From Lanius collurio (taxonomy: Eukaryota > Chordata > Aves > Passeriformes > Laniidae), in the NCBI GenBank assembly GCA_020086605.1, contig JACBWW010000018.1, forward strand, positions 10,649,986-10,713,985: 64,000 nt of DNA. The letters run 5' to 3'. Position numbers and translations under genes: made by a program. The notes beneath the pieces are model-generated. The model was not told where the DNA came from. It worked only from the letters and a program-made list of their open reading frames with translations, and searched no databases. How positions within the stretch are numbered: the stretch's first letter is position 1; each line of letters begins with the position of its first letter. This document shows, in pieces, positions 21,901 through 35,625 of the stretch.

Positions 21901-24900
21901 AACAGACCATGCTATTATCTAAAAAGTTTGTTTGACATATGGTTATTCTAACACAAACAGTAAATACCTCATTATACAAAGCTATTACTGTTTCTAACTT
22001 GGCTTTCTGGTACTTCAGAGAAAGCAATGTATCTCTAGCATTTATTGGACTGTAGCAGTGACAAAAATGCAGCACACTGGCATCATTATGTGTGTACAGA
22101 ACTCTCTTTTTTCAGGTCATTGAATACCTCACAGATGCAGATCTATTTCCCTTCATTGTTCATGTACTTAGCCTTAAACTGTGAACTTTTCTAGCAGCAG
22201 TCTGTCCTGGGAGAGGCAGCTCAGAGCTTGTATGTGGTGTTTCTTTCTAAGTGAAGATTCTCTGCAGACAGAGGTTGTGGTGAGGATGGGTGGAACTGGT
22301 CATGTTTGTCCGGGACAGTTCTAGGGGTTTCTGACTACCCCAGATTGGGCCAATTAGGACTTAAACCAGCCATGAGCAGCCTACAGAACTCTGTGCCTGA
22401 AAGGGAGCCTGCATCCAAGAGCTCTTGGTTTCTCTCCTAATCCCCTGGGAATAAGCAAGATTTCTGAGCCAATGTCTGTGAAAAAAAAGCCATGAAAATA
22501 CAGCGAATCACTTAAGAATGTGTTTTCAGAAGGTTTTTTAAAAGGTCCAGCAATGTTGCTAATTGCGCATATATTTGCATTCCAATTATCCAGGCTTGGC
22601 CTGTGTGATGAACACATTTAGGGGCAAGGCCAGTGCTACAAGAGGTTGTTCAGTGGCTGGAAGATCAGGACATGGTTAGACATGGGTAAATTTAGTTCAT
22701 TGATGTGCCATATTCTTAATTTGAAAACCTATGTTCAGTAAAAAGTATTATTGCATTAGGATTAGAATATGGTCTTAACTCATAGACATTTAATTTTCAC
22801 ATAAACCCCTCTTAAGTAAACAAAGGAACTAAGGCAATTTAGAGGAAGCATTTCTATGCTAATGTAAAGCATTTAGGGAACAAGTGGAGCATGAGCAGGC
22901 CAGTGAAGATATGGTATCTGAAGAATGAGAATGGAGATGAGTTTGATTTTTACACCTAATGGCAAGAGCTTATCAGGCAGCAGACTCAAAATGAACTTCT
23001 GAAAACTAGAACTGGGATTTGAGGTATGGCATGACAGTTTGGATTTACAGGATAGGCTAGGTAAAGAGGAGCAAATGTCCATTTTGCATAGCTGTATCAT
23101 CTTGTTTTAATAAAGCATATTGCATTGTAACATCGCTTCCTCCCTTCTGTTAGGCTGAGCAGTCTTTGAAGTGTATCTTCCCCCACCCCCAAATGCAATT
23201 GAAATACCTAATCATTGCTTCCAGGTGTGTTTAATTTTGCTTCAGCCTTGCCTTGTTTCTGGGGCTTGGTTTGCTTCAGTCACTGACACTTCATGTTGCC
23301 CTAGATGCCCCTGTAAGCTGCAGGCTTTGCTCTACAGCCAAGTACAGAGCAGTACGTGCCCCAGCACTTGCACCAGTCTGGAACTCTGCCACATCCTAGC
23401 AACATCTCTGGCAGGCAATTGTTTCACAGTTGTTCTCACATAGAGTTTTACAGCAATCTGTGCCCAGGCAGCGAGGGTAGTGTTTACAAATTTCCTGATA
23501 TGGAGCTTTTAGGGTCGCTTCTGGTCCTAGCAGGAATTTAGTATGGCCTCATACACTGGAACTAGGGTCCTTCACATAAAGGGAAAGTACAAATTTGCCC
23601 TGTATTTCCAGAAATATTTTATTTTTCTTTTTTATAAAAGCAGTTGGCTTTCTGAACACTCTATTATTTCTAAGGTGGTGTGGGAATTGGTATTGCTGAT
23701 CTGGCGCTTTTGCTTTCTTACCTGCTGTTTCATCATGATTTCACTGTAGTGACATTTGTTGTCAGAAAATCAATACAGTAAGTTTGAGAAGAGCTATAGC
23801 TGCTTGAGAAGTGGAAGCAACAAGCTAAACAGCTGATCTATCAAGTTCACTTGCAATATTTGTTTCAGTAATGGATTGTAGCCTCATCCAGTTAAGTGAT
23901 GGCCTTGGCAGTCACCTCAGTACTAGCTCAGGGTGGCTCTGGTGATAGAAAAACCTGTTCAGACAACAGAGGAAATACTTCTCCTGGAGTCCCTGAAGGA
24001 AAACCAGGAAGTCAACTTCAGACAGAGCAGATGCAGCCCAGTCCTTGTTTCCTCCATACCCCTTTTGACTTGCATCTGCCTGATTTTTGGCATATGAACA
24101 GAGAGGGTTTGGGTATTGGAATATGCTGTCTGAAGTGCTACCCTGAGGAGCCATGACTCTTCACTTTGGGTTTTTTCACTGTTAAAATCTTGCAAAGAGT
24201 CTTTAATATGCAGATTGATTGAATGAAATGTCTAAAAAGGATGCTCCCATTATTGCCGTGAATCAGGATTCAGATTTGATTGTGCCTTATATTCTTAAAT
24301 ATATTCAGCACAAAATGCCTTGCATTTCAGTGTGGACAGGCAGGGCATCAGCTGAAATGGGCCATGCACTGACTCATTAGACAATGTGTCTGATTTTTAT
24401 GGAGGACCTCTATTTCAATGGCAAGTTTAAATCTTCTGATGGGAAGCAGAAATGTTCAGTAGGTAATGTAACAAGATCAGCTGGTTATTTGATGGGGCTG
24501 AGAAATGAATGGCCTTAGTTCAGTGAAGGATGAATATTTCTGAATGAAGCTCATCAGATTTATAACCATGCCAAATCCAAGACTAGCTGGCTGGAAATTT
24601 TTCTCTTAAAAGCATTACTCTTATTTTCTAGAAAAATCCCCATTTGCTGGCTGTGAACCTAAGGCGTGGTACTTTGTTTTAGTACAAAAGTGAGGATCAA
24701 ATATGTTACTGGAGTTCATTTTAAAAATGAATTAAAAACTAATTTAAAAAGCTCTTGGGATTATCCAATTTCCATAAAATAAGTTCTGCTGTCTGGAATG
24801 TATTTCAGAGATACTATCCCAAAGTTTTTCTGTACTAAGTTCTTGAAGTTACACCTTTAGAGTAGTGAGTGCGTAGGAGTATAGATACCTATCAGTAGGC

Positions 24901-26000
24901 TATATTAATGTACCTTAGGCACTTTCCTCTCCTTTTAGAGGTCATGTAACTTGATTCTGCTCATGTGCAAATCTTTAAATCTAGACTTTTCCCATGGATA
25001 ATCAAGTTGAAATATTGCCTAATCATTTCCCTTCTTAGAGGAGGACTAACTTATGGCTTCTGTGGATAATTTTCAGATTCTTATAATTACCAGATTCTTA
25101 TGGATTCTTCTGTATTTCTGGCATGAATATTTTCCAAAAAGGGTAGTACTTCTTCCAAATTGATTTGAATCTGCATGGTTCAAAGTAGGCACGTGCCAGC
25201 TCTACCCTCCCCATGTCCAGTGTTATATATAGCTAAGGTTGGTTGGATTGTTTGAGAAGAGAATAAGGGAAAGTGAGATTATGGAACACAGCTGTGGAAT
25301 AAAGCTGTTTCTAGCTAACTGTGAGGTACTAAACATCTATGGCAGCCTAATGTACAATGCAAGACCCAAATTTCTATGAAATCAAATGGTCTTTAATGCA
25401 TGCTGGGTGCCAGCTCCAGGAGCACGCCTTCTTCCAAGAATCAGCAGCCATCTCTTGGGTCCCACACTCTGTCTGTGCCGTGCTGCCCTGCTGGAGGTGC
25501 TCGGTGACAGGGCCCAAACAAGTGGCACTCTCAGATGTGCAGATGGGCCTCGAGAGAGGGGGGCTTGTGTGCTGTGGTGCCAGTGGTTTGCAAACAACTG
25601 TGTCTGCACATAATGTACCCTCGTCAATATGAGAGGCGTATGTTGTGCTTCTGGATGCTGAACCAGCAGTGCCATTTTGTGTCCATCTCTTTAAATCTTC
25701 CATGATTTTAACTCTCATTACAATCACTCATTGTTGTAAGTGAGAGGGAGGGTGTAATAAACTTGTGTGATTTGTTTTCTAATTATCGCCAAGCTCTCCC
25801 ACTTGTAAATAACATGAATTAAACCCCATCAGTAATCTATTCAATGTGCACTATAGCAAATCTTACATGTGCTTCGGAACTGGCCTACAGATCAAAGTGG
25901 AATGCATTTTTTAGATAGTTTATAACACACATACTGAACATCACAGTTCTTTTGCATACTGAAAAACATGAGAAACAATGCTAAATTCAATATATAATTA
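18986..26000. other. intergenic sequence
   Basis: No protein gene is recognised. A CpG-rich islet with a strong splice-donor-like site at 20140-20270 is listed separately. The remaining open frames are short or lack coding features. Confidence 0.45.
20140..20270 (+). promoter_or_regulatory. CpG-rich islet with exon-donor-like junction
   Basis: A local burst of CpGs ends in CTGATGGAG|GTGAGCCGGGGCGG, with the junction at 20215/20216. The donor is close to the MAG|GTRAGT consensus and an ATG lies 6 nt before it. This is what a first exon at a small CpG island looks like. No downstream partner exon is identified, so a lncRNA start or chance are both possible. Confidence 0.3.
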
Positions 26001-26078
26001 TCATAGAATGGTTTGGGTTGGAAGGGACCTTGGAGATCATCTAGTTCCCATCCCCTTGCCATGAGCAGGGACACTTTA
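26001..26078 (-). mobile_element. CR1 retrotransposon 3' tip, well preserved
   Basis: The plus strand begins tcatagaatggtttgggttg and continues with ggaagggacc, gatcatctagttcc and gagcagggacac, the complement of the avian CR1 3' end. The insertion is cut to about 78 bp at its 5' end, as is typical. It is closer to the usual CR1 sequence than the other copies here, suggesting a younger insertion. Confidence 0.93.
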
Positions 26079-29000
26079 AATTTTATAAGTTTTTATTTTC
26101 TAAATCTAGTATTTCTGTAGCAGTATTTCAAGTAATCCAATTTTGTCCCTAGATTTAATGTTTATGTATCTGCTTTGAGATTGATTCTGCTGCTTTTTTG
26201 TACCACAGTATTTTTGTGTGAAGTCACTTGAACTTCATTTTTAGAACCCAATGAAATAGGGCTTCTTTATACTCTTAGCATTGTTGAACAGGAGTCTATA
26301 CATATCTTGGAAATATTGTTACTCTTTTTCATGACATATGTATTTGTACATGAAAAGGAATTTGAATAACAGTCATTAAAATACCTTTCATTCCAAGAAT
26401 ATCTGAAACCACGAAGGTAATTCAGTGGGGCACTAGAGTTAATTTTGCAGAACTTATCAATAATTGCCTTAACTAGGCAACTGTTTTTTCAACACAAATA
26501 TCTGGATAAACATCTACTGATGTATCAAAAATGAAACTTAATCTTCAGGGAAAGGTTTCATTGATATTTGACTTGCAATGGACTGGATATTCTGTCAACT
26601 ACTGTCTCAATCTGAATTCTTTCAAATAGGTCCATGAAATGCTTGATATCTGTACAGAACACATATGTAGTTAAGTCTTTTATGCTGAAATAATCTTAAA
26701 TATGGAGGAGGAAAAGAACTTCTGGGTTGAACTTCTGTCTCCAGAAGTTCTAAGTATGGCTAGTTATTGAAATTATGTAGTCATCTCCACTGGGATTGGA
26801 ACCGAGCAATATATACAGAGGTATTTGCATAGGACTAGTGCTGCTGAATTCTGCTCTAGAAGCTAGAGTAGTAACTACATAGCTGGCTTGGCTTTTGGCA
26901 GTGCCTTTTACAACAGTTAATCCCACAAAAGTACTGTGCAATGCATGAATTTATGCATTATATGGCACTGGCTTATTAAATACTGTTTAATCTTTGTCTA
27001 CCTTGCCAAGTCTCTCTTTTGGCTATAATTTCAAAAAAGAGATCTGGAGTCAGCAAATATGAGCCTTCTGACTTCAGGCATTTGAGACTCGCAAAGTTAG
27101 AATTTCCTTTTTGAGGATGGAAATGCAAATGAGTGTGTTAGAATAGAGCTAGGACAGAAGGCTTTCCCAGTGCCTGACACTGTGTGTTGGAGAGGTGGTC
27201 CTCACTGCTTTCTTATGGGGAATGCCTCATCAGCAATACCCCCCAGAATAATCCTTTGGCACTTTTGTGATGGACCTTATGCAGGTTTTAGTTTCTCATT
27301 GCACAGAGCTACTTGGAGGGAGAGGAGGAGAAAGGGCCTGAGCTTATGGGTCCATCACTGTAATGAGAAATAAATTGGATACAAGGAGCGTTTGTGTTGG
27401 GCCTTATGATTTGCTGTTGTCAGATCGTGCTGTGTTGTGACTAATGCTTTTTCCTACTTTATTGTTGTTGAAATCAATGGCAAAACTCTATTTATGTTAT
27501 GAGCACATGACAAGATCCAGAGTAAGTGAAAGAAACAGATGACTAACAGTAATGGATATAATTGGGAAAAACCAGTCCTATCAAAGGGTATGTTTAGGGC
27601 TGAATTAGAGCGCTAAGTAAAGATCATTCATATCTGTCTCAAAACAAGATAAAGGCAACAGCTACTAAAGGCATAGCCACTGTGCACAGAGGGACAGGGT
27701 CTCTTCATTCATTTTAATTCGGGGATGGGGGAGTGACTGCAGATGGTAATTGTGTAAATGATCTTTTAATTGGTAAACAGGAATATTTCCCTTTACCCAT
27801 ATTTATTTTTTGAGATTAAACTTTTTCTTGGGCAAACAGCGTCCTCCAGCTGGTACACAGCAATGGACATCTGTGCTTTTTCAAATCATTAGCACTAGAT
27901 TAGAAATTTTGGCTGAAATTCTGAGTATTGAGTACTAGCTTGCAATACCTTATTTCAGTTGGTCCACATTAGGGTTGCGTACTATCCATTCTGTGGCCTT
28001 TCTTTCACTGAAAGAACATTTCTTTTCCTGGGAAAACGCTGCCAGATGTGCTGCTTTCTGGCTTCTCTTGTCCTTGGCAAGGGGCTGCCTGAGAGCTGCA
28101 GAGCAGCAGAGCTACCTGTGCTCCTGGCTCATGTGCTGTGCAGAGAGACTGCCTTATAGGTTAGGGATGAGCTATTTAAGAAGTTGATCTCAATTTAGCC
28201 TCACTAAATGTCATCCTAAACACTGCTCTGACAATATGAAGTGGCTGTAGACTTCCTTCTCAAAATGTGTGCATGAACAAGTGCTTGGTGTAGCCATGAA
28301 GCTGGGATGTGAGCAGGTAAGATATTTGCCATTAGCTTTTGTTGTGGCTCATTTAGGAGTGGGAGGCTAAGTCAAGTAGGCAGTTGAAGTCACTGTCTTC
28401 CTTGGTGTGGTGCTGCTGTGTTAAGGGAGTATGGCAAGATGCTATTAAGTGTGGGACTGTTGGGTAACCTGATTAATGCCTCTAACTACCAGGAAGATTC
28501 ATGTCTCCTGCTTGGTTTGGAGTGATGAATGGCCGGAATCCAAACTGCTCTTCTGTGACAGTGTTGTGCAGGGGAGCTCAAATTCTTTGAATCATTGCTT
28601 TTAGCTTGGTTGGCCAAATGTATCAAATGGCTAAATTACAAGTGATACCAGGAGCCCTGATGTAATCCTCAGTATTTATGTCGAGCCAGTTTGTGAGCGG
28701 CATGGACACTGGTCTCTGAAGCCCTGAATTAGTAAGAAAGGTTAAGGTTTGTGTGAAGAGAATGAAGCTGTAGAGTGAACAGTAAAGAGGAAAACTGTTT
28801 AAACATTTAAGCAGTAGAGAGATTGACATTAGAAAGCTAGAGATGTCAGCAGATAAGGGAAATCTGGAACCCAGCTTATTACTAGCACAGATCTTGGGTA
28901 TTTTTACTTAAAAAAGTGGGTTTAAACCCTTTCTGTTTGTGGCTCCCAAACAATATTTCAGTCGAAATATGGACCCCTGACCAGTAAATTTATTGCTACT

Positions 29001-32000
29001 GACTTAATCTAAACATTAGTTTCTTCCTTTAGAGTCCTTAGAAGCAGTTTCTGGACCCTGAGGATTCACTGCTTAGAATTAGTGGATTACTGTAACTCAG
29101 GAGAATTGCTGACTTGCTAAAGAGCTCAGTAAGAAACAGACAGAGATATGTAAATTTAATTTCCAGTTGCTGGTTAATTAGAAGAAAGTGTCCTGTATCT
29201 TGGGGAGAAAAAGGACAGGATGTGGCAGTTAGCCACGTCTGAAGCCACAGTTCTTGGCCTCTGGACTAACCTTGTTTCCTGCAACTCCAGCTACTCTTCC
29301 CTCTCTGCTTGTGCCTGGCTGTAGCTCTCTGCCCCACGAAATGTGTTGGTACAACTGTTGTAAGATTATGCTATAAATTAGATCAGTGAGGGGGGAGCTG
29401 AGTCAAAAATAATCCTCTTTGAACCTAGATTATGTCACCAGTCTTGTGAGCACTGGTCACGTGGCTGGCAGGAGGTTGCACCTGAGGGGTGTGGGTGGAG
29501 GGAGGAAGGGGCTGAGTGCCTGGGACACAGAGGCAGGGCTGGCAACCTGTCAAGCAAGCTTGATGTTGAAACTCTGTACTGTAAAATGGCATGTTAGGGT
29601 GCTGCACGTTCAAATGTGGGCTGCTGCCATACTGTGTTTGGGTCCCTGGCACCAGGAGGGTGGCGTAGAACTGAAGATGAGGATGGCTGCCCTGAAATGG
29701 GGCTGTGCAGTATGCAGGTCGTGTGTGACAGTATGTCACTGCTCCAGTGCAGGCATGAAGGGCAAGACACGTGGAGCTCCAGCAGACTGAACAGGGAGGT
29801 GCCCTGCTAACCTCTGGAGAATGTAGGGCTGAGCTGTGCCTTGCCTGCCCACCTTTCCTGGGAGCCACATCAGGTGTGTGCATTGTGGAGATGCAGTTTC
29901 TGCTCCTGGGGTGCTGAGCAGTGTTTCCAGGCTGTACCTGGTGAAATGGCCAAGCTGTTGGAGTGCCCATGGAGAAGATGCAGTTGATTCCTTTCTTGGC
30001 TATAGATACTCCTAGCTGTCAGTGCAAGTGGGCTTTGGAGGGGTAAGGTCATGGCCTTCTGTATCTCAATTCTAGCTCTTACTGCTGGCATGAAGCTCAG
30101 AAAAAGGTAGGCAAGAAAGACCCTGGCTTTATAACCTCCTAATTAGAGCATTCAGTTTGAAGTGGCCATTGGCTCCTGCCTCAAGGACTGTGTTAGGCAC
30201 TCTGTAAAATGTGATCAATACCCCAGGAGTGAAGCAGCCACATCTTCCAGATTCCACTTCCTGAAGTTGTTCTTGTCCCAGCATCTGTAACGTTTCTCTG
30301 AGTTTGTCCGGGCTCTGCACTTGTTAGTGGTTAACAGGCCATGGGGAGAATGACAAGGCAGGCTAATAACAGGTTTTGTCTGTGTTAATGATTGAAATGT
30401 CATCCTCAATAGGGCTTCAGATTGAGTCAAAGGTGAGAACCTGTAAGTGCCAATCCTTCATTTGGAGCATTTTGTCCTGAGATTTGTGGGCACAATTGAG
30501 ATAGATTGACAAAGATGCTGCTGAAACCTGATGACTTGTACAGCTCTGCAGTGTCACAGGATGAAGCAGTTACAAATAATTTCTATAAGAACCATGTTTA
30601 AAAGACAAAATAATTTGTGTAGAGACAGTAGTCTTTACTGTGTAACAGCAGTACATACATTATTGAAAACTGATGAGCAAAAACAATCTACAAATGCTGT
30701 GTATGGAAATTTCTTAAATTGTGCTTTAATGCTGGATAAATTAGTAGGTTCTCAGTCTTCCTGGCTTCTGACTTTTTCGGAGTTATTTGGCTGCTCTGCT
30801 CTGTTCAGATTTCAAAAAGGTTATGTTAAATGTAAAAGTTCAGCTCTGTTCAGAGGCACATGTGAGAGCAGTAATGGCTGCTGTCCAGGAGTATTTAGCA
30901 TGTGCCTACACAGGGTAGGCACAACGAGGTGGGTCCCAGAGACAGCAGAGCTGCATTAGCACCGTGCTCTGCCTCTGCAAACCTGCCCTGCTCCTCGGCA
31001 GAGCCCATCAGCCCAAGGGAAGGCTGCAGTCATGTGTTTATACTCTTTCCAAGGCTGGAGGGGTCTGACTACATTTCTCAATATAAACCTCTCCATCTTT
31101 TCCTTGAGTTTCTCTTTAAAATTAGTTTTCCTCTCTGCAGTGTCTCATGCTTTCTTTTACTGATATCTTCCTCTCTTTCTCCAGTAGACAAGCTTTTACA
31201 CAAGCTGAAGAGGATGTTTGTGGCTAATATCAGTCGGAACAATGCTGGTCTTGAAAGTCTCTCTATAGTGTTTGAGCTACTGGAATAAATTACTGCATTT
31301 TGTATTAATGCTTTTTTTTTCTTCTTTAGGGTACTTTCTATATGTGATTACTCAGCCTTATTTCTGTACCTCAAGAGTTTCTACACTTAAAATAGACATA
31401 CTTCTGCTTAGTTTTGCATAATTGTTCTGGGGTAAGATTTCAAGATGCTGCAGTTGATATCTTGGGGTTTTTTAATGCTTCTAAGGACATGATATTACAT
31501 CTCAGTACTACATAGCTGGTTTCTTGTAGAGAAGAAAACCACAGAAAAAATTTAGAAGAGGATGAGGCCCTTACTGTTAAATAGTTTGATAGAATCTGTA
31601 GACTAATAATGAATATTATTTATATATTTATGTATTTTATAAATATTACAAAGACATATTGTATATAACCTAAACATTTGGTTAAATTTTATAACTAATG
31701 TGTTTTATCACCCATACTATTTGTGGCTCTACTTGTTTTTCTTGTGCTGCATGTAACTAGGAATGCTCACCTAGAAAATAATTTGTCTTTACCACACAAA
31801 GTATTGCCACTTTTGTATTTTAAGGAAGTGATTAATGCTCCCTGTGGTCTGAGTGGTCTGTTGCTGTTGGCTTTTTATGGAAGCTTGTTTCATTCATGCA
31901 TCTATTTCTGTATATTAAGTTTGTCTTTCTTGGCTTGTTTCTCTTCAGAAGCAGATCCTCTAACAGCTCAGTTGCAGTTGTCACACCTCTGCTCAGAAAA

Positions 32001-33340
32001 CGACAGTGTTGAAGGGAGGGTTTTGCTTTGAGGTGTACTGTGAACAGCTTGATCCTTTCTTGCTAAATCTACCAAAAGACACCAAACTGGGGGGCTGCCG
32101 TGGGACTCTGCCAACACATTGTACACCAGAGCAGTTGGTGGAGTGACATCTTGAGTCTGTTGCCAAGTTTGAGGTGTGATATTGTGATGATTTTGGTTCA
32201 TCTTAGGCTGGTGTTTATTGGAAGTAACTATAGGCTCAGGCTATTTGCTGACCTCTTTCAGGAAGTGTGCTGATGACTGCAGATACTGACTCTAGCAAGA
32301 ATCCATCCTTAGAATTGATGTCCTTGCTTTCAGTGTCAAAAAGAAATCACGTGGCAGTATCTGCAAAAGTTGTCCCACTTTAATATTCTCTGTTTCCTAT
32401 TACTGAAACACTTCAGAAGTGACTGGTTCATAGCCCTGAATACTTGAGTCCTAACTTAACTATAAAAGGATATAGATATCTCAGTTGTTGAAATTTAGTA
32501 GAGACTATTGGTAGTGGGGACTGATCTAACTGTCTGTGTTTTATTGTCTTTGCTTTCCTGTTTCATGCCTTTTTACTGAAAACAGAGCAATGATATTTCC
32601 TGGTAATCTTTAGTTGCTTATTCTGGTTTCATGCATGTTGACCAGATTTTTTGAATTTTACTTTTATTTCCAGTTCCTGCCTCAGAAGAGGTAACTTGAA
32701 TTACTTCTTCTGTTGCCACTGGTTTCTGGACAACACCTGACTAAATTAGTCTATACCTATACTGTATCTGCCTGGCTTTTGGCTGTCCCTCTAATCTGCA
32801 GGCTTGGATGACAAGTTGCTTCCTGATAAGACCGAGCTGTTAGTGATGGTTGTCTACTGGCAGGGGTCTATTATCTTTGCTGGCTGTTTTCCACTGACAA
32901 CAATTTCCTTCCCTGCTTCCAAAACTCATTACCATTGTTTATTTTGAATGTTCTTGTGGGGCTAATATTTATTTATTTGTTTTATTCTTTGAATTTACAC
33001 AGAACTCTGCTAGCTTTAATTAACAGGCATCTATCTGTGCTCTCAGAGCCTTGATGGTAATTAAAATTAAGCATCTCTGCATTGTCCAAAGCAATATATA
33101 GAATCAAATTTTTCAAAACATTTCTGGAAATGTCTGTGTGTAGGGGTTTCCTCTCCTGCTGGCTTCCCTTAGTTTGTGGTGTTGTAGCGCAATCACTGCT
33201 GTGAATTAAGCATATATTGTAACAGCTTTGCCTGCTGCTTCTCTTCAAAGCTTAGCAGGTTATTTTACACACACTTCTTACGCACAAAGAAGTGGCATTT
33301 CCAAGGCACTTGGTATCTGCAGCACAAATTTCACCCCTGG
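26079..33340. other. intergenic sequence
   Basis: No gene is recognised. It contains the inverted repeat at 26715-26751 (listed separately) and a long antisense frame at 29425-29970 judged non-coding. A stretch near 27715-27880 has several ATTTA and TAATTG motifs, but nothing decisive. Confidence 0.45.
26715..26751. repeat. 11-bp perfect inverted repeat with 15-nt loop
   Basis: The arms AGAACTTCTGG (26715-26725) and CCAGAAGTTCT (26741-26751) are exact complements. The loop repeats GAACTTCTG once more, so three copies of the same word lie within 37 bp, two direct and one inverted. It could form a hairpin. It is too short to be a microRNA precursor. Confidence 0.75.
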
Positions 33341-33346
33341 TGAGGC

Positions 33347-33695
33347 AGGAATAGGCATGCCAAGGTGATTGTGGCAAGGCCCCAGAATTGCTGCTTCTAC
33401 AGCCGTGGTATTGGGTTTGTGTTTAGGGCAGGGCTAGTGTTTGGGTGAGGGTTAGCCTTAGGGCTAGGGTTGAGAGAGTCAAATATCCTACAGGTTCAGG
33501 AACACTGGTGCAGGGATATGCCAAGGTGATGCTGGCAAGGCCTCAATGTTGCTGCTCCTAAACCTTTCTGATCTGAAGCAGCCATGGTGTTGCCTTTGGG
33601 TTTTACTTAGGGTTAAGAGATTCAAAGAGCCTACACGTCCAAGAACACAGCTGCTGGAATAGGAATGGCAAGGTGATTCTTTGTGTGGGTTTCAC
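33347..33695 (+). repeat. degenerate tandem repeat with telomere-like motifs
   Basis: Unit A starts at about 33347 and unit B at about 33512, with a partial third near 33659. Each opens with a 'ggaataggcatgccaaggtga'-type block (unit B: 'gggatatgccaaggtgatg', unit C: 'aggaatggcaaggtgatt'). A and B share the aligned blocks 'ggcaaggcc', 'ttgctgct', a TTAGGG/GGGTTAG-rich core, 'gattcaaa' and a 'ctacaggttcaggaacac' equivalent. Periods are about 165 and 147 bp. Unit A holds the clearest telomere-like words (GAGGGTTAG, CTAGGGTTG). No coding capacity. Confidence 0.75.
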
Positions 33696-33717
33696 CATCT
33701 TGAATAATGTTTCATTG

Positions 33718-33740
33718 TTTTTTTTTTTTTTTTTTTTTTT
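33718..33740 (+). repeat. poly(T) tract (23 nt)
   Basis: An uninterrupted T run immediately after the tandem telomere-like repeat. It could be the complement of a retroposon poly(A) tail, but no element is recognised beside it. Confidence 0.9.
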
Positions 33741-33978
33741 GACAATAGTAATTAATACTTCACAATATATACTGGCCAGGGGGGAGAAGTTCATAAGCTG
33801 CTGTGAAATGGCAAGGTGTTTGAAAAGCAAAATACAGAGTGACAACATAAATGCAAAAGTTTTGTTCTAGTTGATCCCATAATCTGTGCTGTTAAAAATT
33901 GTCCTGATACCTTGCTGGAGGCCTATGAAAGGAGGCTGTCTCTGGAACACATGGTTTCCAAACTGCAGCACCAGGTTC

Positions 33979-34050
33979 TTGCCCCAGTATTCCTGGACCT
34001 GTAGGATATTGAGCTCTCTAAACCCTAACACTAATCCTAACCCTCACCTT
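33979..34050 (-). repeat. inverted copy of the telomere-like repeat unit
   Basis: Read on the minus strand this gives a GAGGGTTAG and TTAGGG-bearing block, then 'gagagctcaatatcctacag' and 'gtccaggaatactgg'. It aligns with 33447-33510 on the plus strand ('gagagagtcaaatatcctac', 'aggttcaggaacactgg'). It is a single partial unit in the opposite orientation, about 300 bp from the tandem copies. Confidence 0.75.
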
Positions 34051-34329
34051 AAACTAGTAAAGTGCAAAACAATTTGTTCCCACACTCAGTGTCTCAAGTT
34101 CTCATGGCCTTCTAGTTGTGAGAAGGCATTGCTTTTCATCAGTTTATTCTCTCCATTCTCATCCCAAAGGCTGCAGAGTGCTTTTCAGAAACTGTTATTA
34201 GAAAAAAATTTATAATCCCCTATATATTGCCAACTTGCTCCATCGGTATTAGTTCATTTGAACCTTCTCACCTCTGTGCCAAGAGGCCTCATGGTAATGA
34301 AGGTGCGGGAAGGTGATTGGTTTGTTGCA

Positions 34330-35588
34330 CCATACATTGTTCTAACAACCTCACGTGAAGTGCCCGCTGCCTGTGTCTTGAGATGTGTGTTTAGGTAAGT
34401 GCAGTCTCCAGTGAAAGTTTAGTCCTCTTTAATCTGGTAGAGCACAGGTTGCAGGACAGAAGGCTGGGGAGGGCTAATTGCAGGATGCTGGTAACCTCTA
34501 GGTAAAACTGTTGCCTCAGCCTTGAGGCTGCCTCAGTTTACATGGGCACTGTATGACCAACGGGTATTGTGACACTGCAGATACCACAAAATAAGCAGAA
34601 TCTTTAATACTGCTTTAATGGGGAATTTTATCTTTAAGGTCCCTGTACTGGTGAATTACTGATAAGGATAATGGGGATTATGATGACAAGCAGATCCCAA
34701 GGATTGGCCTTTTTTTGTACTGTAGGCTGTTCAGATCTTTTTTGAGATTTGCAGCTATTAGTTTTTCCCTGTCTTTAATGCACGTTACCAGACAGGTTAT
34801 GCTATAACCCAGGTGCCCTCAACATTATTTGCACCAAAGCTTTCTTCTGGTATTTAAAACAGTATGCCTGCTACATCTTGTATCCATTCTCATTTCTGCT
34901 TTTGGAGGGACAGATTTGAGGAGCAACAAAAGAGGAGACTGAGGGCAGAAAAAAACCACACCAAGTACCTGAGATATGAATGGCAGCACAGGCTTTGAAG
35001 AAACTGTAGCTCATAGTTTGTTATGGCCAAATATTTTTAAGTTGCTGCTTTGCTAGAAATGTGTCAAAAGAAGGGTGGTAACACAATCTCAGAAACTGTT
35101 ATTTTTTTTCCAGTTACTGTTTAAAATAATTATGCTTCTGACTTGCAGATCTGGTATCCTTAGTGCACTGATTTTCATATTTAAAAATATAGATTGGGTG
35201 ATCCTTACACTGGTAGGTCTGGCATCCTGTACTTATTCAGGCATAAAAGCAAAATTTATAGGTCAAAATGATGTATTTTATTGGAACCTCTGATCCAGCT
35301 GGAAGAAAGTTGGAAAGCATCTGGGCCCAAGGCCTCCACATTAGACGTCACAAAATTGGTGTCGACTTCAAGCAAAGGACATTAGCTGAAGAGCTGCTGC
35401 TCTTGCTGTAGCTTCCCTGTATCAATCAGCTGACCAATTTCAAGGAAATGTTCAGGTAACTGTAGGTGTGTAAAAGTGCTGTTTTCTGGAAGACTATTCA
35501 TGTGACTTTTGAAGGGCTGTGACTGTATTTTAGAAGCAGGCATAATTGCTGGAAAAACCTTCAGATAAAAGAATTTCCATCTTGGTGT

Positions 35589-35625
<37 letters not shown>

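Noticed and set aside
21611..22075. 154-codon minus-strand open frame
   Set aside because: It has no recognisable domain, splice context or promoter. A chance frame is plausible in 64 kb read in six frames.
29425..29970. 181-codon minus-strand open frame
   Set aside because: Its sequence shows no domain, signal or family likeness and it overlaps a plus-strand frame of 123 codons. The region is GC-richer, which lengthens chance frames.
30531..30959. 142-codon plus-strand frame
   Set aside because: Cysteine-rich but without motif spacing of any known family; no exon or promoter features.
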